Source of the DNA: Allodiplogaster sudhausi
Taxonomy: Eukaryota > Nematoda > Chromadorea > Rhabditida > Diplogasteridae
Direction of reading: 5' to 3'
Assembly: GCA_945643635.1 (NCBI GenBank)
Contig: CALZFC010000095.1
Location: 417,001 to 481,000, forward strand
Length of the DNA: 64,000 nt
The notes under the pieces: model-generated
Databases searched by the model: none
The model's input: only the letters and a program-made list of their open reading frames with translations
What the model was told of the DNA's origin: nothing
Translations under genes and position numbers: made by a program
Shown: piece after piece, positions 43,328 through 54,422 of the stretch
Layout: each line of letters begins with the position of its first letter
How positions within the stretch are numbered: the stretch's first letter is position 1

Positions 43328-46015
43328 ATTAGTTAGCAGCAAATCAACTATGCTTGCCCTGGCCTCTCCAACTCAGCCACCCACTCTGACTCCCATATAC
43401 AAAGGGGAGTCTAGCGAAGTGACGGAGGTAAGTATAAAACAAATTAAATTAGTTAAAAATCTTCCTCATTTCCAGGATGAGAGCGAGTGCGAATCCGATG
43501 ACGTCTTCTCGCAGGTAAGGAGCACGTTCTGCATTCAGTCAACTGCAAAATGTGGAATAGTAGACCTCGAACTGCTAGCTGATCTTTTTCGGGACTGCAT
43601 AAAATGCAGCAAGGAAGACATTTGCGAGGCTAGTTTTAGTTATATATTACTCCTTGAGTAGTTCTTAGACATATTTGATGGTTGTTATAAGAACGGAGGG
43701 AGCAGTAATCCACATGGAATCGACATGCCGAGTCAAGCGAGATCACAAAGGAAATGGACAAGCAGCCGGAAAGTGCCTACTTCGGGAGGGTCACCCAAGG
43801 AGAAGCTCTATGCCGTTTCAATGGACATAGTTGGCGCCGTGCTATCAACTTCTTACGGATACGGGGTGCGATCGTCCATTACTAAATATGGTGACAAAGA
43901 GTACTTTTTTTAGGCATTTGCCCCCACCATGAATGCACTCGGGGTTGCTATGATGTCTAAATCTTCATTCTACGACATCCGCAACTATTACTACATTCAA
44001 GCCATCAATAATGTCTTCGAGCGGGACCATAAGTATTGGATTGATCGTCTAATTTCTGACAAGGCAAAGGTTTGGTCTCTACTAGAAAAGTATGAAATAT
44101 GATAGAATGTGCATACTAAATATCAGGGTGAGCCTATCCATATTTGTGGAGATGGGGCCTATGACAGTAGAGGATATTGTGCCCTCATCTGCCGCTACGA
44201 ACTAATGGCACTACCGTATAATACAGTTGTCCAGTACAGTGTCACCGACAGAAGCGAAACAGGTAATGGTTTAAAAAAGAAAGAATCAGAACAGTAATCT
44301 CATTGAAGCCTTCTCACCTGCAATGGAGCCACTGGGCCTTCAGAAGGCACTGGACGCGCTGCTAGGAGAGCTTGGCGGAGCGGGGACGCATCCAGTTGCC
44401 TCCATCACGACTGACCGAAGCCGATCAGTGGCTGCTCTTCTTCGGCCCTATAATATCAAACATATGAATGATCTGTGGCACATTGTTCGCAATCATACAA
44501 AAACCATTATTGAGGTTCGCTATATTCAAAAAGCATACATCTTTTTTTTCTATTTGAGATGTCCAAGAAGCGGAAATATGATGGCCTTCGTGACTGGGCA
44601 AGGAGCCTTATAAACCACGTCTACTATGCGATTACCACGTCTGATGGAGATGGAGAACTTGCGAGACAGAAATATCTCGCAACTTTGAATCACGCGGATG
44701 GAGTGCATCACTGGCCAAAGGTCGTAAGTTTTTGTCCAGTACAGTGTCACCGACAGTTTAGACTAGTTGTCCAGTACAGTGTCACCGACAGAAGCGAAAC
44801 AGGTAATGGTTTAAAAAAGAAAGAATCAGAACAGTAATCTCATTGAAGCCTTCTCACCTGCAATGGAGCCACTGGGCCTTCAGAAGGCACTGGACGCGCT
44901 GCTAGGAGAGCTTGGCGGAGCGGGGACGCATCCAGTTGCCTCCATCACGACGGACCGAAGCCGATCAGTGGCTGCTCTTCTTCGGCCCTATAATATCAAA
45001 CATATGAATGATCTGTGGCACATTGTTCGCAATCATACAAAAACCATTATTGAGGTTCGCTATATTCAAAAAGCATACATCTTTTTTTTCTATTTGAGAT
45101 GTCCAAGAAGCGGAAATATGATGGCCTTCGTGACTGGGCAAGGAGCCTGATAAACCACGTCTACTATGCGATTACCACGTCTGATGGAGATGGAGAACTT
45201 GCGAGACAGAAATATCTCGCAACTTTGAATCACGCGGATGGAGTGCATCACTGGCCAAAGGTCGTAAGTTTAGACTAATCGAAATAACAAAGATATTTAG
45301 AGCACTCGCTTCCCAACGTTCACAAGCTGCACGCATGGGCCACTCCCACAAGAAGACAAGAAGCTTCCCAAAGTTGCTAGGGAATGGATCGAAGGATATT
45401 TCGAAGGGCAGGCCGACGACATCGCTCGCACGTCATCATTTTTGACTACATCGCAGGTAACTTTAGCTATTCCTTGATTATTGCAATTGAATGAGCTTAC
45501 GAAATAGTCAATATGAATAAAAGCTAGTTTAGGTGGAATCCTTCCATGGCTTCTGTGCTCGCTTTTGCCCAAAGGATCACTATTTCACGAAAGAAGGAAC
45601 AAATCTTCGAATGAAGATTGCAATCATTGCATGGAACGGTCGAAAGCGCGAAGTTTTGGATGGGCAAATTAAAGGAGTCGGCACAAAGCGGGTGTACAAC
45701 AAGACGAGGAAGATGCATAGAAGCCAAACCGTCTACAGGCCAAACCGTCTACAGCCCGGCTTCTTACAACTATAGGTATGTAGCCCCGTAAGAAAAGTGG
45801 CAATAAAACAACCATTTCAATGCAGGCAGGAAATCATTGCCGAAGCTCACCGTATTCGCCAATCCATGGCGTGGGCTCCTTCTCGGAAAGAAAGCGGGGA
45901 CGTGCCAGAAGACGAAAGTGATGTTGAGCTCGGGCAACTTGACGACATCTCACAGCTTATTGACGAGAACGAGGACACTGAAGAAGACGACGAAGTATAC
46001 AGCGAAGAATTTTAG
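43290..46015 (+). CDS. Kolobok-like DNA transposase gene (multi-exon)
   Basis: The N-terminal exons are acidic (DESECESDDVFSQ, about 43475). An exon from about 43914 gives PTMNALGVAMMSKSSFYDIR. The next has ICGDGAYDSRGYCALICRYE (about 44140-44200), the 'GDGR.DSPG..AKY' block with the first catalytic Asp. Then come PVASITTDRSRSVAALLRPY (second Asp) and MNDLWHIVRNHTKTI, then LRDWARSLINHVYYAI with NHADGVHHWPKV. The last exons give TSQVESFHGFCARFCPKDHY with MKIAIIAWN, and an acidic C-terminus ending YSEEF at 46015. This order is known from Kolobok-type transposases (TTAA targets). A tandem duplication doubles the 44.2-44.7 kb exons, so a normal product may not form. No THAP domain or TIRs were found. 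Confidence 0.6.
44227..45272. repeat. Tandem duplication within the transposase gene (540-base period)
   Basis: 44227-44732 recurs at 44767-45272 with only two or three differences seen (ACTGACC/ACGGACC near 44413/44953; CCTTATAA/CCTGATAA near 44608/45148). The junction 44733-44766 holds a partial third copy of TTGTCCAGTACAGTGTCACC. This implies a very recent duplication or an assembly effect. Confidence 0.85.
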
Positions 46016-46029
46016 TTGCGAAAATGCAT

Positions 46030-46970
46030 TATAAGTGGTTATATTAGTTGATGGACAACAAGTCAGCACAATTCTTTTCAATACTATTGTTTCCTCTCAT
46101 AAAACAAAATAAAATTAATATCACGGTTATATTGCAAGAATTTGCTGTTTCAAATAAAGCCATGACGCTCTGCTGTTTTTACATAAAAGGACAAACCGTC
46201 ATTGCAGTTGCCAGTATCGAATCTGGGGAAGCTGTACGATGTTGTGTTCGCAGAACCGGGCGAATCCAGTTTCCAGAAACTATAAAACGCATCACAAGCC
46301 GATTCTGTAATCAAACTTTGATGAAAAACAAAATGATGAAGTAAAATAGAAAGAATATTTTAAACGGTAGAACCTTTAGGTTTCTTTTAAAACGAATAAC
46401 ATTCATTATAGTATAAATGACTGATCTAAACTATCCATTTACGGATCAGCGATGCCCAGGCACCCGCAAACTTTCAGCAAACATACCGGCCTTTAAAGAA
46501 AAAATAATTAATTGCTAGACCACGTCAGAGGTAGAGAAACAATTATAATGGTTTTTGGAAGCAATATACAGCGAAAGGTTACGGCAATAATAAACCAATT
46601 ATCCAAAATAACATTATTAGAATACAAATGAAGTAAAAAAAAGTGCAGATGACGCTCAATTCATCACTGTCATTTTTCATCACAATTCATCATTCATCAC
46701 AATTCGTCACGAAATATGCGAACTTTGTAGTTTGCAGTTTCAAATTTGAAAAATTTGAAATTTTTGTAGGGACTTCAATTAGGGCATTTCCAGTTGGGAG
46801 TTTTTCATCGTTTGAAGTGTAATTTTATCAGATACGGTATAGAAAAATAAGTCAGCGATTTTTACCCAATATAAAATATATTTAAAAAATTTAAACTTTA
46901 ACATAGAAATCTAATCAAGAAATGTTTTCTAAATATAAGTGATATTTAGCGAACTAAATAATTTCTTTCA
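46030..46970. other. Intergenic stretch without a recognised gene
   Basis: AT-rich. One 98-codon frame (46048-46344) overlaps no splice pattern or motif I recognise. CATTTTTCATCACAATTCAT and related words repeat near 46680-46715. Confidence 0.4.
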
Positions 46971-46978
46971 GAACGCCG

Positions 46979-47579
46979 ATGAATAAAGATGGATCCATAA
47001 ATGTTTCTCTGCAAAGCGGAGAAAAGGAAGAGAAGGTGAAGATAGAGGGGACGCAGAAAACGACGGAAGAAGGTGTTTAATTTTTGTTTATTTGCTTTTT
47101 TTAATGAATAAATAAAATTAAACATATTTATAAATCATTTCAGACAACGACGCCAGCAACAACTGCAAGAAGGCCGACGGCAGCGTCACTTCTCCATGCA
47201 ACAGCTGTGAAGTGCGAGAGACCAATTTGTGATTTAATTGCTTCTTATACATTTATCGATTTATATATTTACAAATCGAATTGAGCAATTATTCTGTTAA
47301 ACAAATATATAGCATTCATTAATGCTTTTCTTACATATATTAATCAGTAAATTACTTAAGATCGACGACACGAATACGAAGGAAAAACGAACAAAGCACA
47401 AATCGGTTCGAGATGCACACATTAATTTTTTTTCCATAAGATTTCTTAAGTATTCTGTTTCAGCCAAAATTTGCATTTGAAATTGCGCCTGATATAGGGA
47501 CATTAAAATGAAATGTTTCAGAAGAAACACAAGAAGAAAAAGAAGAAGGACAAGAGGACGAAGAGGCATTCCAAGCACA

Positions 47580-47626
<47 letters not shown>

Positions 47627-48462
47627 GAATATTGTGGTTTCCGAAATCTCTGAGTAGATCATGCATAAACACTTACAGTTTGGATCGATATTTCAGGAGA
47701 ACTTCCTGCGCGGTTCAAATGGCTTCGCTTTCGGAGAGATGGCGCTCAGTAAGGTGATGGAGAAGCTCGACATTGATTGGCTAGTTTTTTTTAATATCTT
47801 TTACTTGATTATGTTTTATAACATGAATCATTTGAACCAAATAATGCAATAACAAAATTATTATTATACTTCTCTTCCAGGTTGTCCGCGGTCATCTGCC
47901 CGTGCAAAGCGGCCACGAGTTCTACTTTGACCGTCGACTGGTTGGTGGTGTACGGGTGGGCATGGCCTAAATTCGAGAGTGTTTCAGATGACTCTCTTCT
48001 CCGCTCCCCACTTTATGTGCGTACGCAACAACTCGTCCGGCGTGCTCTCCATAAATGGAGACATGCGCTGCAGCGTCCAGGTGCTCAAGCCATCGCGACT
48101 CGACTTTCCGACCAGGGTTAGGGAGAGGGAATGAGAGAGAGGTAGAGATGGAGAGAGCGAGAGGGAAGAGGGACAGAGAAATCAGAGTGAGAAGAGAGAG
48201 AGGGAGCGGGAATGAGAGAGAGAGGAGAGATGGAGAGAGCGAGGGAAGAGGGACAGAGAAGTCAGAGTGAGAAAGAGAGAGAGAGATAGATCGATAGATA
48301 AAAGAGGGATACAGAGTGTTAGAGTGAGAGATATAGAGAGAATATTCAGTTAAAAACTGGTGCGTCACAACTCGTATTTATACTTTTTGTGTTCAGGAGG
48401 TCACAACGAACTTCGACAAGCCGACAACTGAAAAGCCGCGCTCAAGACTTAACTAGCCTTAC
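46979..48462 (+). CDS. Truncated PP1-type phosphatase C-terminus fused to a charged N-terminus
   Basis: Seven exons fit in phase. 46979-47071 gives MNKDGSINVSLQSGEKEEKV; about 47144-47208 DNDASNNCKKADGSVTSPCN; about 47521-47580 a lysine block KKHKKKKKKDKRTKRHSKHR; 47697-47790 GSNGFAFGEMALSKVMEKLD; 47881-47940 VVRGHLPVQSGHEFYFDRRL; 47988-48116 MTLFSAPHFMCVRNNSSGVL with MRCSVQVLKPSR; about 48397-48462 EVTTNFDKPTTEKPRSRLN. The last four match the end of PP1-class Ser/Thr phosphatases ('FTFG..VV.KFL....LDLI.RAHQVV..GYEFF..R.LVTLFSAPNYC...DN.GA...V...L.CSF..LKP'). The metal-site His of RAH is kept (RGH), but the catalytic core (GDxHG, GDxVDRG, GNHE) is absent. Hence no enzyme; a decoy, a pseudogene or an incomplete model. 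A CA repeat adjoins exon 3. Confidence 0.6.
47581..47626. repeat. (CA)n microsatellite at an exon edge
   Basis: About 20 CA units directly follow the lysine-rich exon. If no splice site lies before it, the frame reads a Thr-His repeat and stops at 47652. Confidence 0.85.
48125..48290. repeat. GA-rich intron of the PP1-like gene
   Basis: A duplicated purine segment (GGAAGAGGGACAGAGAA occurs twice, about 85 bases apart) between the last two exons. Confidence 0.6.
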
Positions 48463-49107
48463 ATATTTGAATGCTAAGGATAAAGCAAGGTATTATGATT
48501 TAGCACCGTCCATGACAACGCCTTTCGTTTTTCAAACTGACCCTCTTCCCAGCCCCCTGCTCTTTTCGCTGTCGGTTGATAAAGATATCCTTGTATTCTG
48601 AATATTATTAGTCTTCATAGGTCGGCTGTTGTTGAACAAACGATCTCTCGTAAAGAAGACTGCGCGATTACAGGCATCTGACAATGAGGAACAACGATTC
48701 CGCTTTGGCTTTCCTTTTGCAAAGGGCCTGGGGCTCGTAATGTGACATTTGATGCCTATAAAACAAGACGTCTTTCGTTGAATTATGGGCGCGAAAAGGT
48801 TATTGCCAATGTCAGTTGGCCGTATAATAGTAGAAGAAATGTATGAACAATTGATTCTTCTGTAGGCTCCCAGCAATGCGACAGTCGATTCTGTGATATT
48901 GCACGGCTTTCTCTTCGTGAACGGCCTGTTAATGTGGCATTTGAGAGCTTCAACAGCGAAACGTTATTCGTTTGGACATTTGATCGGGAAGAAATTTGGT
49001 CACTACTTAAGGGTTGCAGCCTCTTCGAACAATCATTCACTTTGTCTGAATTTGAGCCCTCTTTAAATCGCATCTTTTGTTCTCTCAAATGGAAACGGTT
49101 GCAGGAA

Positions 49108-50942
49108 ATGCGCCCATTCTCGGTTGCTGTTCTTCTCTGCTTCTTGCGTCCTTCACACGAAGCAAAGATCGCGCCGAGTGTCCTTGATCCGGGCTTAATC
49201 AACGGATGCACGAATGACTGCGAGTATGTACTTGAAGAGCTTTACGATTCTTTTTTTTTCAAATCAGTTTTTTTAAAATGGAATGAACGTAAAGAAAAGC
49301 TGATATTTGAATTACAAAAAAAACATTCCCAGGATTAGTTGTGAGGGAGAAAAACGTTCAAATCTTTAATTGTATTTTCAGAGAAATCTCGAACTTTAAC
49401 CACTCTTGCCCGGCAAATGAAAGATGCCAAAACAGTCATGTTCGTCACTGGACCCATCTCGTCAATGGCACTATTTGCGCGCTCACTGCTTGCGCCGCCG
49501 GCACTCTTCATGTACGTTTTATTTATTTAATAGTTATTTATTAAACGAGGTTTTCAACACCTTACGTGAAATGGCCAGATAGTACGATAGGTCTTGCTCT
49601 GTTGACTAATCTTTATTTATTTATTTATTTGTTTATTTATTTATTTATTTATTTATTTTTTTTTTATATTTTTTTATTTATCTAAATCAACTAAGATGTG
49701 ACAAGACTTGTGGAGATATGAGGCGACCGGAGAAATAAATTAATGAATATAAAGATAAAGAAAAGAGCGGATAATAAGACAGCAAATACAGAGCATGTTG
49801 TGAGGGTTCTTCCCTCTCTGTATTGACAAACAAACGTTCAGTGGTAGAATGCGAATAACACAAAGAAGTTATTCAAACATATTTATTAGACACAAAAGAA
49901 AACACACACAACATAATGATCCGAGGAATTGAGAGAAGAAGTAAAGAAAGTAAAGAAAGTAGGAATACAGGATTGATCTGGATAAGAGAGGCGGAGCCAA
50001 TCGCATCGCCGATTCTCTGGATGCTTGTCAGCACGCAGGTTTTTCGTTCTTTTTATTTTCAGCCTTATGGTGGACGCTTCACCGACGTGCTTGTGTGCAA
50101 GAATGGCAGCTGGATGGGATATGGCGGCAAATACCTTGGCAAACACCCGGCAATTAATTGCGGTCTGAAGGGTGAGGAATGTTGAAGGGATCATGAGGGT
50201 GTCGCATTGGAGTTGGCGAAAACGCTAAAGAGGGCCAGTTCATACAACCCGGGAAAGGGAACAGAGTGAAAGAGAACCATTGGGAAAAAGAGAAAGAGAG
50301 AGCGCGAATGTAAAAGAAAGAGAGGGAATGAGAGAGAGAGAGAGAAGACTCCTTACCATCAGGTTGTGGCAAGTGCGAGTCACCGTACCCGACGAATAAG
50401 TGTCCGGAAGGCGAGCAGTGCGATGCGACGCTCCTTCGACGCAACAAACACCAGGACACGCCCTGTGTCATCTATAAATGCATCGAGGACACGCAGCTCT
50501 ATGTCAGTGGACGCACACCATTTTGTACAGAGTAGTTTGAGGAGCAGCTGATGTTTTCCTAATCTACGGACATGATCAACCAATTTACGGTGTTTTACTA
50601 ATCTACGGACATGATCAACCAATTTACGGCCGGTGTTCGCCAAATTTATTCGCACCAAAATAAAATGAACTGCTTTGTTTACCCTTGCTCCTTCGTTTAC
50701 CATATTGGACACCAACGGTCTAGCCCAGCCGTCCCCGTCCCCCTGATGAGCTGCTATCCAGATCATTCTGTGTTAAGGTGCTGATAGGCGGCGTCTGGTC
50801 GACGGTGCCCTACATCGACTGCCACGACAACAACAGCAAATGGCGTCTTGGCAGCGTGCGCACCATGGGCTGGGGGGCGTCGTTCAATGCCACATGTGTT
50901 CTGCCCGCGTACTGCAAGGACGCGGTGGAGGGTGAGGAATGA
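49108..50942 (+). CDS. Cysteine-rich secreted protein, copy D (intact member of the family)
   Basis: Exons 49108-49223, 49382-49511, 50063-50171, 50363-50502 and 50778-50942 join in phase to 219 residues. Signal peptide MRPFSVAVLLCFLRPSHEAK, then CTNDC. Block 2: CPANERCQNSHVRHWTHLVN with two N-glycosylation-type sites, then LTACAAGTLH. Block 3: TDVLVCKNGSWMGYGGKYLG. Block 4: CGKCESPYPTNKCPEGEQCD then TPCVIYKCIEDTQLY. Block 5: VPYIDCHDNNSKWRLGSVRT with FNATCVLPAYC. About 18 cysteines suggest an extracellular disulfide-rich protein. The repeating 'C..(G/N).W' halves recall nematode DUF281/C6-type repeats but I do not claim the family. The last exon could instead splice at GAG|GGTGAG. It is about 24 kb from its broken relatives A-C, with shared flanks on both sides. 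Confidence 0.65.
49615..49680. repeat. (TTTA)n microsatellite in copy D intron 2
   Basis: TTTATTTATTTA repeats followed by a T-rich run. Copy B lacks this expansion, which partly explains the longer intron in copy D. Confidence 0.85.
50555..50632. repeat. Tandem direct repeat in copy D intron 4
   Basis: AATCTACGGACATGATCAAC followed by CAATTTACGG occurs twice in succession (about 50561-50590 and 50599-50628). Confidence 0.8.
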
Positions 50943-51384
50943 GAGACAAGGAAGGATATGCTTGAGAGAAGCCACTATACTTACGCTGTAACCCCCGCAT
51001 GCTTTGAGTATATTTTCTCGCACATATCATCTGTCCTATCCTTTCGCCTATCTTCTGTCCTGTTTTCTCTCCATCTCCAATTTCCAATGCATACGCCCAT
51101 CCCCAATTCCCTTGATTTTTCGTCAAAATAATAAAGCTGGTCACGGCCGCTCTCGGATCTTCCTGCACAACACTCGACAATGTCAGCAATATCAGCAAAA
51201 GGCATGGACATAATTTATTCTGTGCTCTTGTATGAAATTGTAACATGCCTTTATGGACGTAATTGTTTGAAGGACGGACAGGTGGCACAGAAAATCGAAT
51301 TGTTGTTCTCCAAGAAAGGCGATAAATTATTGGGCGACGGAATAATAACTCTACGTTTCTTGGGCCTAGAGAACTTTGAAGGTA

Positions 51385-51600
51385 ACGTAGACTGCAATGG
51401 GATACGGTAGCACCTGAAATTTTGCCAAAGCTTATGCTTGCGGTTTACGGAAGAACCAGCATACTTCCGACACTCATACTTGCGCTCGTCGACGTCTCCT
51501 TCGCGGCCCGGCGAAGTAGTCGGAAGGAGTGAATTCGTAGCCGGTCTCCTTCTTGATGCAGTCGCATAAGACGAAGACTCGACTGAAGAACTTTCTTTAT
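51385..51600 (-). pseudogene. Relic last exon of a trypsin-like protease
   Basis: On the - strand it reads RVFVLCDCIKKETGYEFTPS and DYFAGP, then goes out of frame. It aligns with the last exons at 54423-54652 and 57892-58157 (RVSAFCDFIEEKTG, PSDYFTGPLK). The DNA further on (GGATTATGCTTGCG-like, CGATGGGATACG-like words) also matches. No other exons of this copy are seen nearby, so it is a fragment from duplication. Confidence 0.6.
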
Positions 51601-51980
51601 TGAGACACAGAATGAAAGAATTGACACTGAGTACTTATAATAACCAAGGGGTAATAACTAACTTTTATATCGGGCCTTCAGGCGCTACGAGCTCTCCAGA
51701 AAGCTCAGATCATTCGTAAGTCCCAAATAAATACTATTAATTTTTTATCTACATGTACAAGAATTCTGCGAACAAGCACATTATGATGGCATGGCTACAT
51801 AAAAATGAAAAACCGTTCAAGTTTCTTAGCGAGTGCACCACAGGATACTAAAAAGGCTGAGTAAGAAATCTAATTCCAGACTGCCATCGCCAAGGTTGAG
51901 AAAGAAAGCGGGAACGAATTGTGCGCAATGAGTTGGTCATGCTGTTCCTGTTGGGTTCACATTGAGTCTAATAGATTTAA

Positions 51981-52475
51981 AGGAGGGCGATCACCGAAAA
52001 GTCATTGACGATAAATGAGCCATCTTAGTTGTTTTCGAATAGTCTGGGGCATGCAGAAAAAGAATATGTATATGAAAATGTACAAGAAAGTTCCATATTC
52101 AAGTATAATGAACTTTAAAATTCAAATTTTGAATGAATTTGTGATTGGTGTGCCAGGGAAAAAGCAGAACTCATCGGTAGAATCCCAACTTCACGGCCAC
52201 GTACCCATCGCGGGAAAATAAAAGTACAAGGATTTGAAGAAATCGTTAGGGTGAATGCTTTATCACCTTTTGGTTCTTTTGTTTTAGAAAATGTTTTTAT
52301 AAATTCTTGTTACGCAAAACATTATCAAATAGGTATAACAGCAACAACAACCCGCTTCAAAAAACACATGCACATTCCTAGTCTACCGTACATTTTTGAG
52401 TAATTAAACGGACTTCCCTTCGAAATCTTTGTACGTTTGAACGCACATTACTGTATTTTCGGTGATCGCCCTTCT
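51981..52475. mobile_element. MITE with 20 bp TIRs and TTAA target duplication
   Basis: The left TIR is AGGAGGGCGATCACCGAAAA (51981-52000). The right TIR in reverse complement is AGAAGGGCGATCACCGAAAA (52456-52475), one mismatch. TTAA flanks both ends directly (51977-51980 and 52476-52479). The 495-base interior has no transposase. TTAA targets are typical of piggyBac and Kolobok; a Kolobok-like transposase lies 6 kb upstream, but a link is only inferred. A single similar end occurs at 54016-54036. Confidence 0.8.
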
Positions 52476-52610
52476 TTAAAAGGAGATTGGAAGCGTGAAA
52501 GGAGCGTGAAATGAGCGTGACTGTACAGGGTTTGTTCATCCTTGCGATGTCATTCTCCTCGCTTCCAGACGCTTTCGCGCGCATAATCATAAGCCTGCTT
52601 TAGGAATGCA

Positions 52611-53905
52611 ATGAATAATAATATGTCCTATGGCGGGCTGGCCTATGCGAAGGTCTTCTCATTCGCTGTTCAACTCTTCCGTATCCTCTTTGCGGTCATC
52701 TCAACAACTGTCGAATTCACGCTCATAGCAACTTTCATCTATAAGAAGTGGAAACCTCCTTACAACTCCTTCTTTTTTCAAGCTTTTCGTCGCTAGCATT
52801 ATCTGCGTATGTTCTCTGTTTTTTTTTTTAATATGCATATCCGTTACTGAATGTTGTCGTAATACAATACCTTCTTGCTAGAATCCAATGTTGTTTCTGC
52901 TCAATGTGATTCCACTTGGTCTGGCCAACTCACCTCTCTGTTCGGATGTTCTTCCTTATCTCGCAACGCCGTCCATCACCAACATGTTCTTTTACACTGC
53001 CGCATTCTGGCAGAGCAACTTACATTTCTTCATCACTCTGCTTTGCTCACTGCAAAGACTTTCCATCGCCATCGTTCTCCGGCCCACAATAATGCCACCA
53101 GTCAGTTCATATGAAAGTGTATGCAACCGGTACAACTGGTTGATTCATTAGACAATACATTCACTTTTCAATTTTTTTTGCCGATTACGTAACGTAACTA
53201 GATATATATATGGATATAATATAAATGCAAGTGCTTAACAGTTTTGGGATCGAGGAGCCCGATTCATAATACCAGTAACGATTCTGTTCCCAATCATCGG
53301 CTATTTCCCATTGATTCCAACGAAACCATACTACGGGTTTCTGTATGGAATGATCTACATGAAGTACACGAGATGGATAAAGTGAGTCGGTTGGTTGTGA
53401 GCTTATAAATTTTAAGTGTAATGACCGATAGAATCTACAGTACTCTTCCACATTTGCTCTCTCCGTATCCTTCGCGGTAATGGGCGTTCTCTCTTGTACG
53501 TTTACGACTATGACGTTGCTACTGTTGACATTCTGGAAGGTTAGCATGTTATAGGACAGGATTCACAAAAGATGCAGAAAATTATTGATTTTTCAATACC
53601 TGCTTTCATAGTCCGGCATGCGGAGAATATCGAAGTCTGAGAAGAGTCTGCTCATTGTTTGCGTTATTCGGACGATGGTTGCTGTGCTTAATACCTTTCT
53701 ATGGGTTCGCGTGCGCGATAACCCATTCTTGCCTAACTGCATCTCATTTCAGCTCAGCATTCACTTGTTCTACAACACATACAAAGATTCTACAAATCTT
53801 GCTATCATCCAGCTTTCAGCATTTGTCTGCACTGACATCCTTTCCTACACCTCTGCCTGGGCACTTTTGGCCACTTCCCCTACACTCAGATTAGACATTA
53901 CGTGA
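52611..53905 (+). pseudogene. Serpentine chemoreceptor, srg/srv-like (7-TM), with frame breaks
   Basis: Exon 1 (52611 to about 52808) begins MNNNMSYGGLAYAKVFSFAV and has the family mark KPPYNSFFF. Removing one T from the run at 52775-52780 would give KLFVASIIC, which leads in phase into exon 2, so a one-base insertion is inferred. Exon 2 (52882-53100) covers helices 2-3 (NMFFYTAAFWQSNLHFFITL, then LQRLSIAIVLRP). Exon 3 (53242-53381) is FWDRGARFIIPVTILFPIIG. Exon 4 (about 53435-53538) is YSSTFALSVSFAVMGVLSCT, but the exon 3/4 phases disagree. Exon 5 has SEKSLLIVCVIRTM and, after a likely 48-base intron (about 53704-53751), LSIHLFYNTY and the last helix, ending TGA at 53905. The srg/srv assignment rests on these motifs. 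Either a pseudogene or base errors. Confidence 0.6.
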
Positions 53906-54015
53906 GATATCATTGAATAAAGTTTCTTTTTGCAGCTAATTTTTAAGGAAATTTTTATAGGTGTTTTTTCAAGCATTCCAAGAAGAAGACACACTGCTGC
54001 TACCATACCAATTTG

Positions 54016-54036
54016 AACAAGGGCGATCACCGAAAA
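54016..54036. repeat. Solo TIR related to the TTAA MITE
   Basis: CAAGGGCGATCACCGAAAA here matches the TIR of the MITE at 51981-52475. No partner end was found within the next few hundred bases, so it may be a truncated element near the 3' end of the chemoreceptor. Confidence 0.5.
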
Positions 54037-54422
54037 ACGATGTGAGATTTCAAATTGCTGCCCGACCTCTCCTTCACGCTTGTTCTCAAGCAACAGGTTT
54101 CCTCGACCTGCGAAATATTTAAGGCACGAAAATGACACGTGTATTTTTGAGTCCAGCCGGTCCTAAAAGAACGATTGTTGATGTTACACGCCTTTATTGA
54201 CTCATTCACATTACTCGTGATATTCGTCTCTAAATGCAATAAAAAAATTAGACTTGATGACTTGGTTAGCGAATGTTTCAAGGACGAATACGTGGACAGA
54301 ATGACTGAACTGTTCTCGCTGTGCAGGAAGGTAGATTAATGGAGATAAGGTACAAAGAACAATGTATTTATTTAAAAAGCTGTCTATGCAGACGGAGGGA
54401 TGAATAACGGCGTGTTTCTGGT

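Noticed and set aside
48934..49107. In-frame upstream extension of copy D (MAFESFNSETLF...)
   Set aside because: The corresponding DNA in copies A-C is not open in this frame and the signal peptide starts at the internal Met, so the extension is probably promoter DNA.
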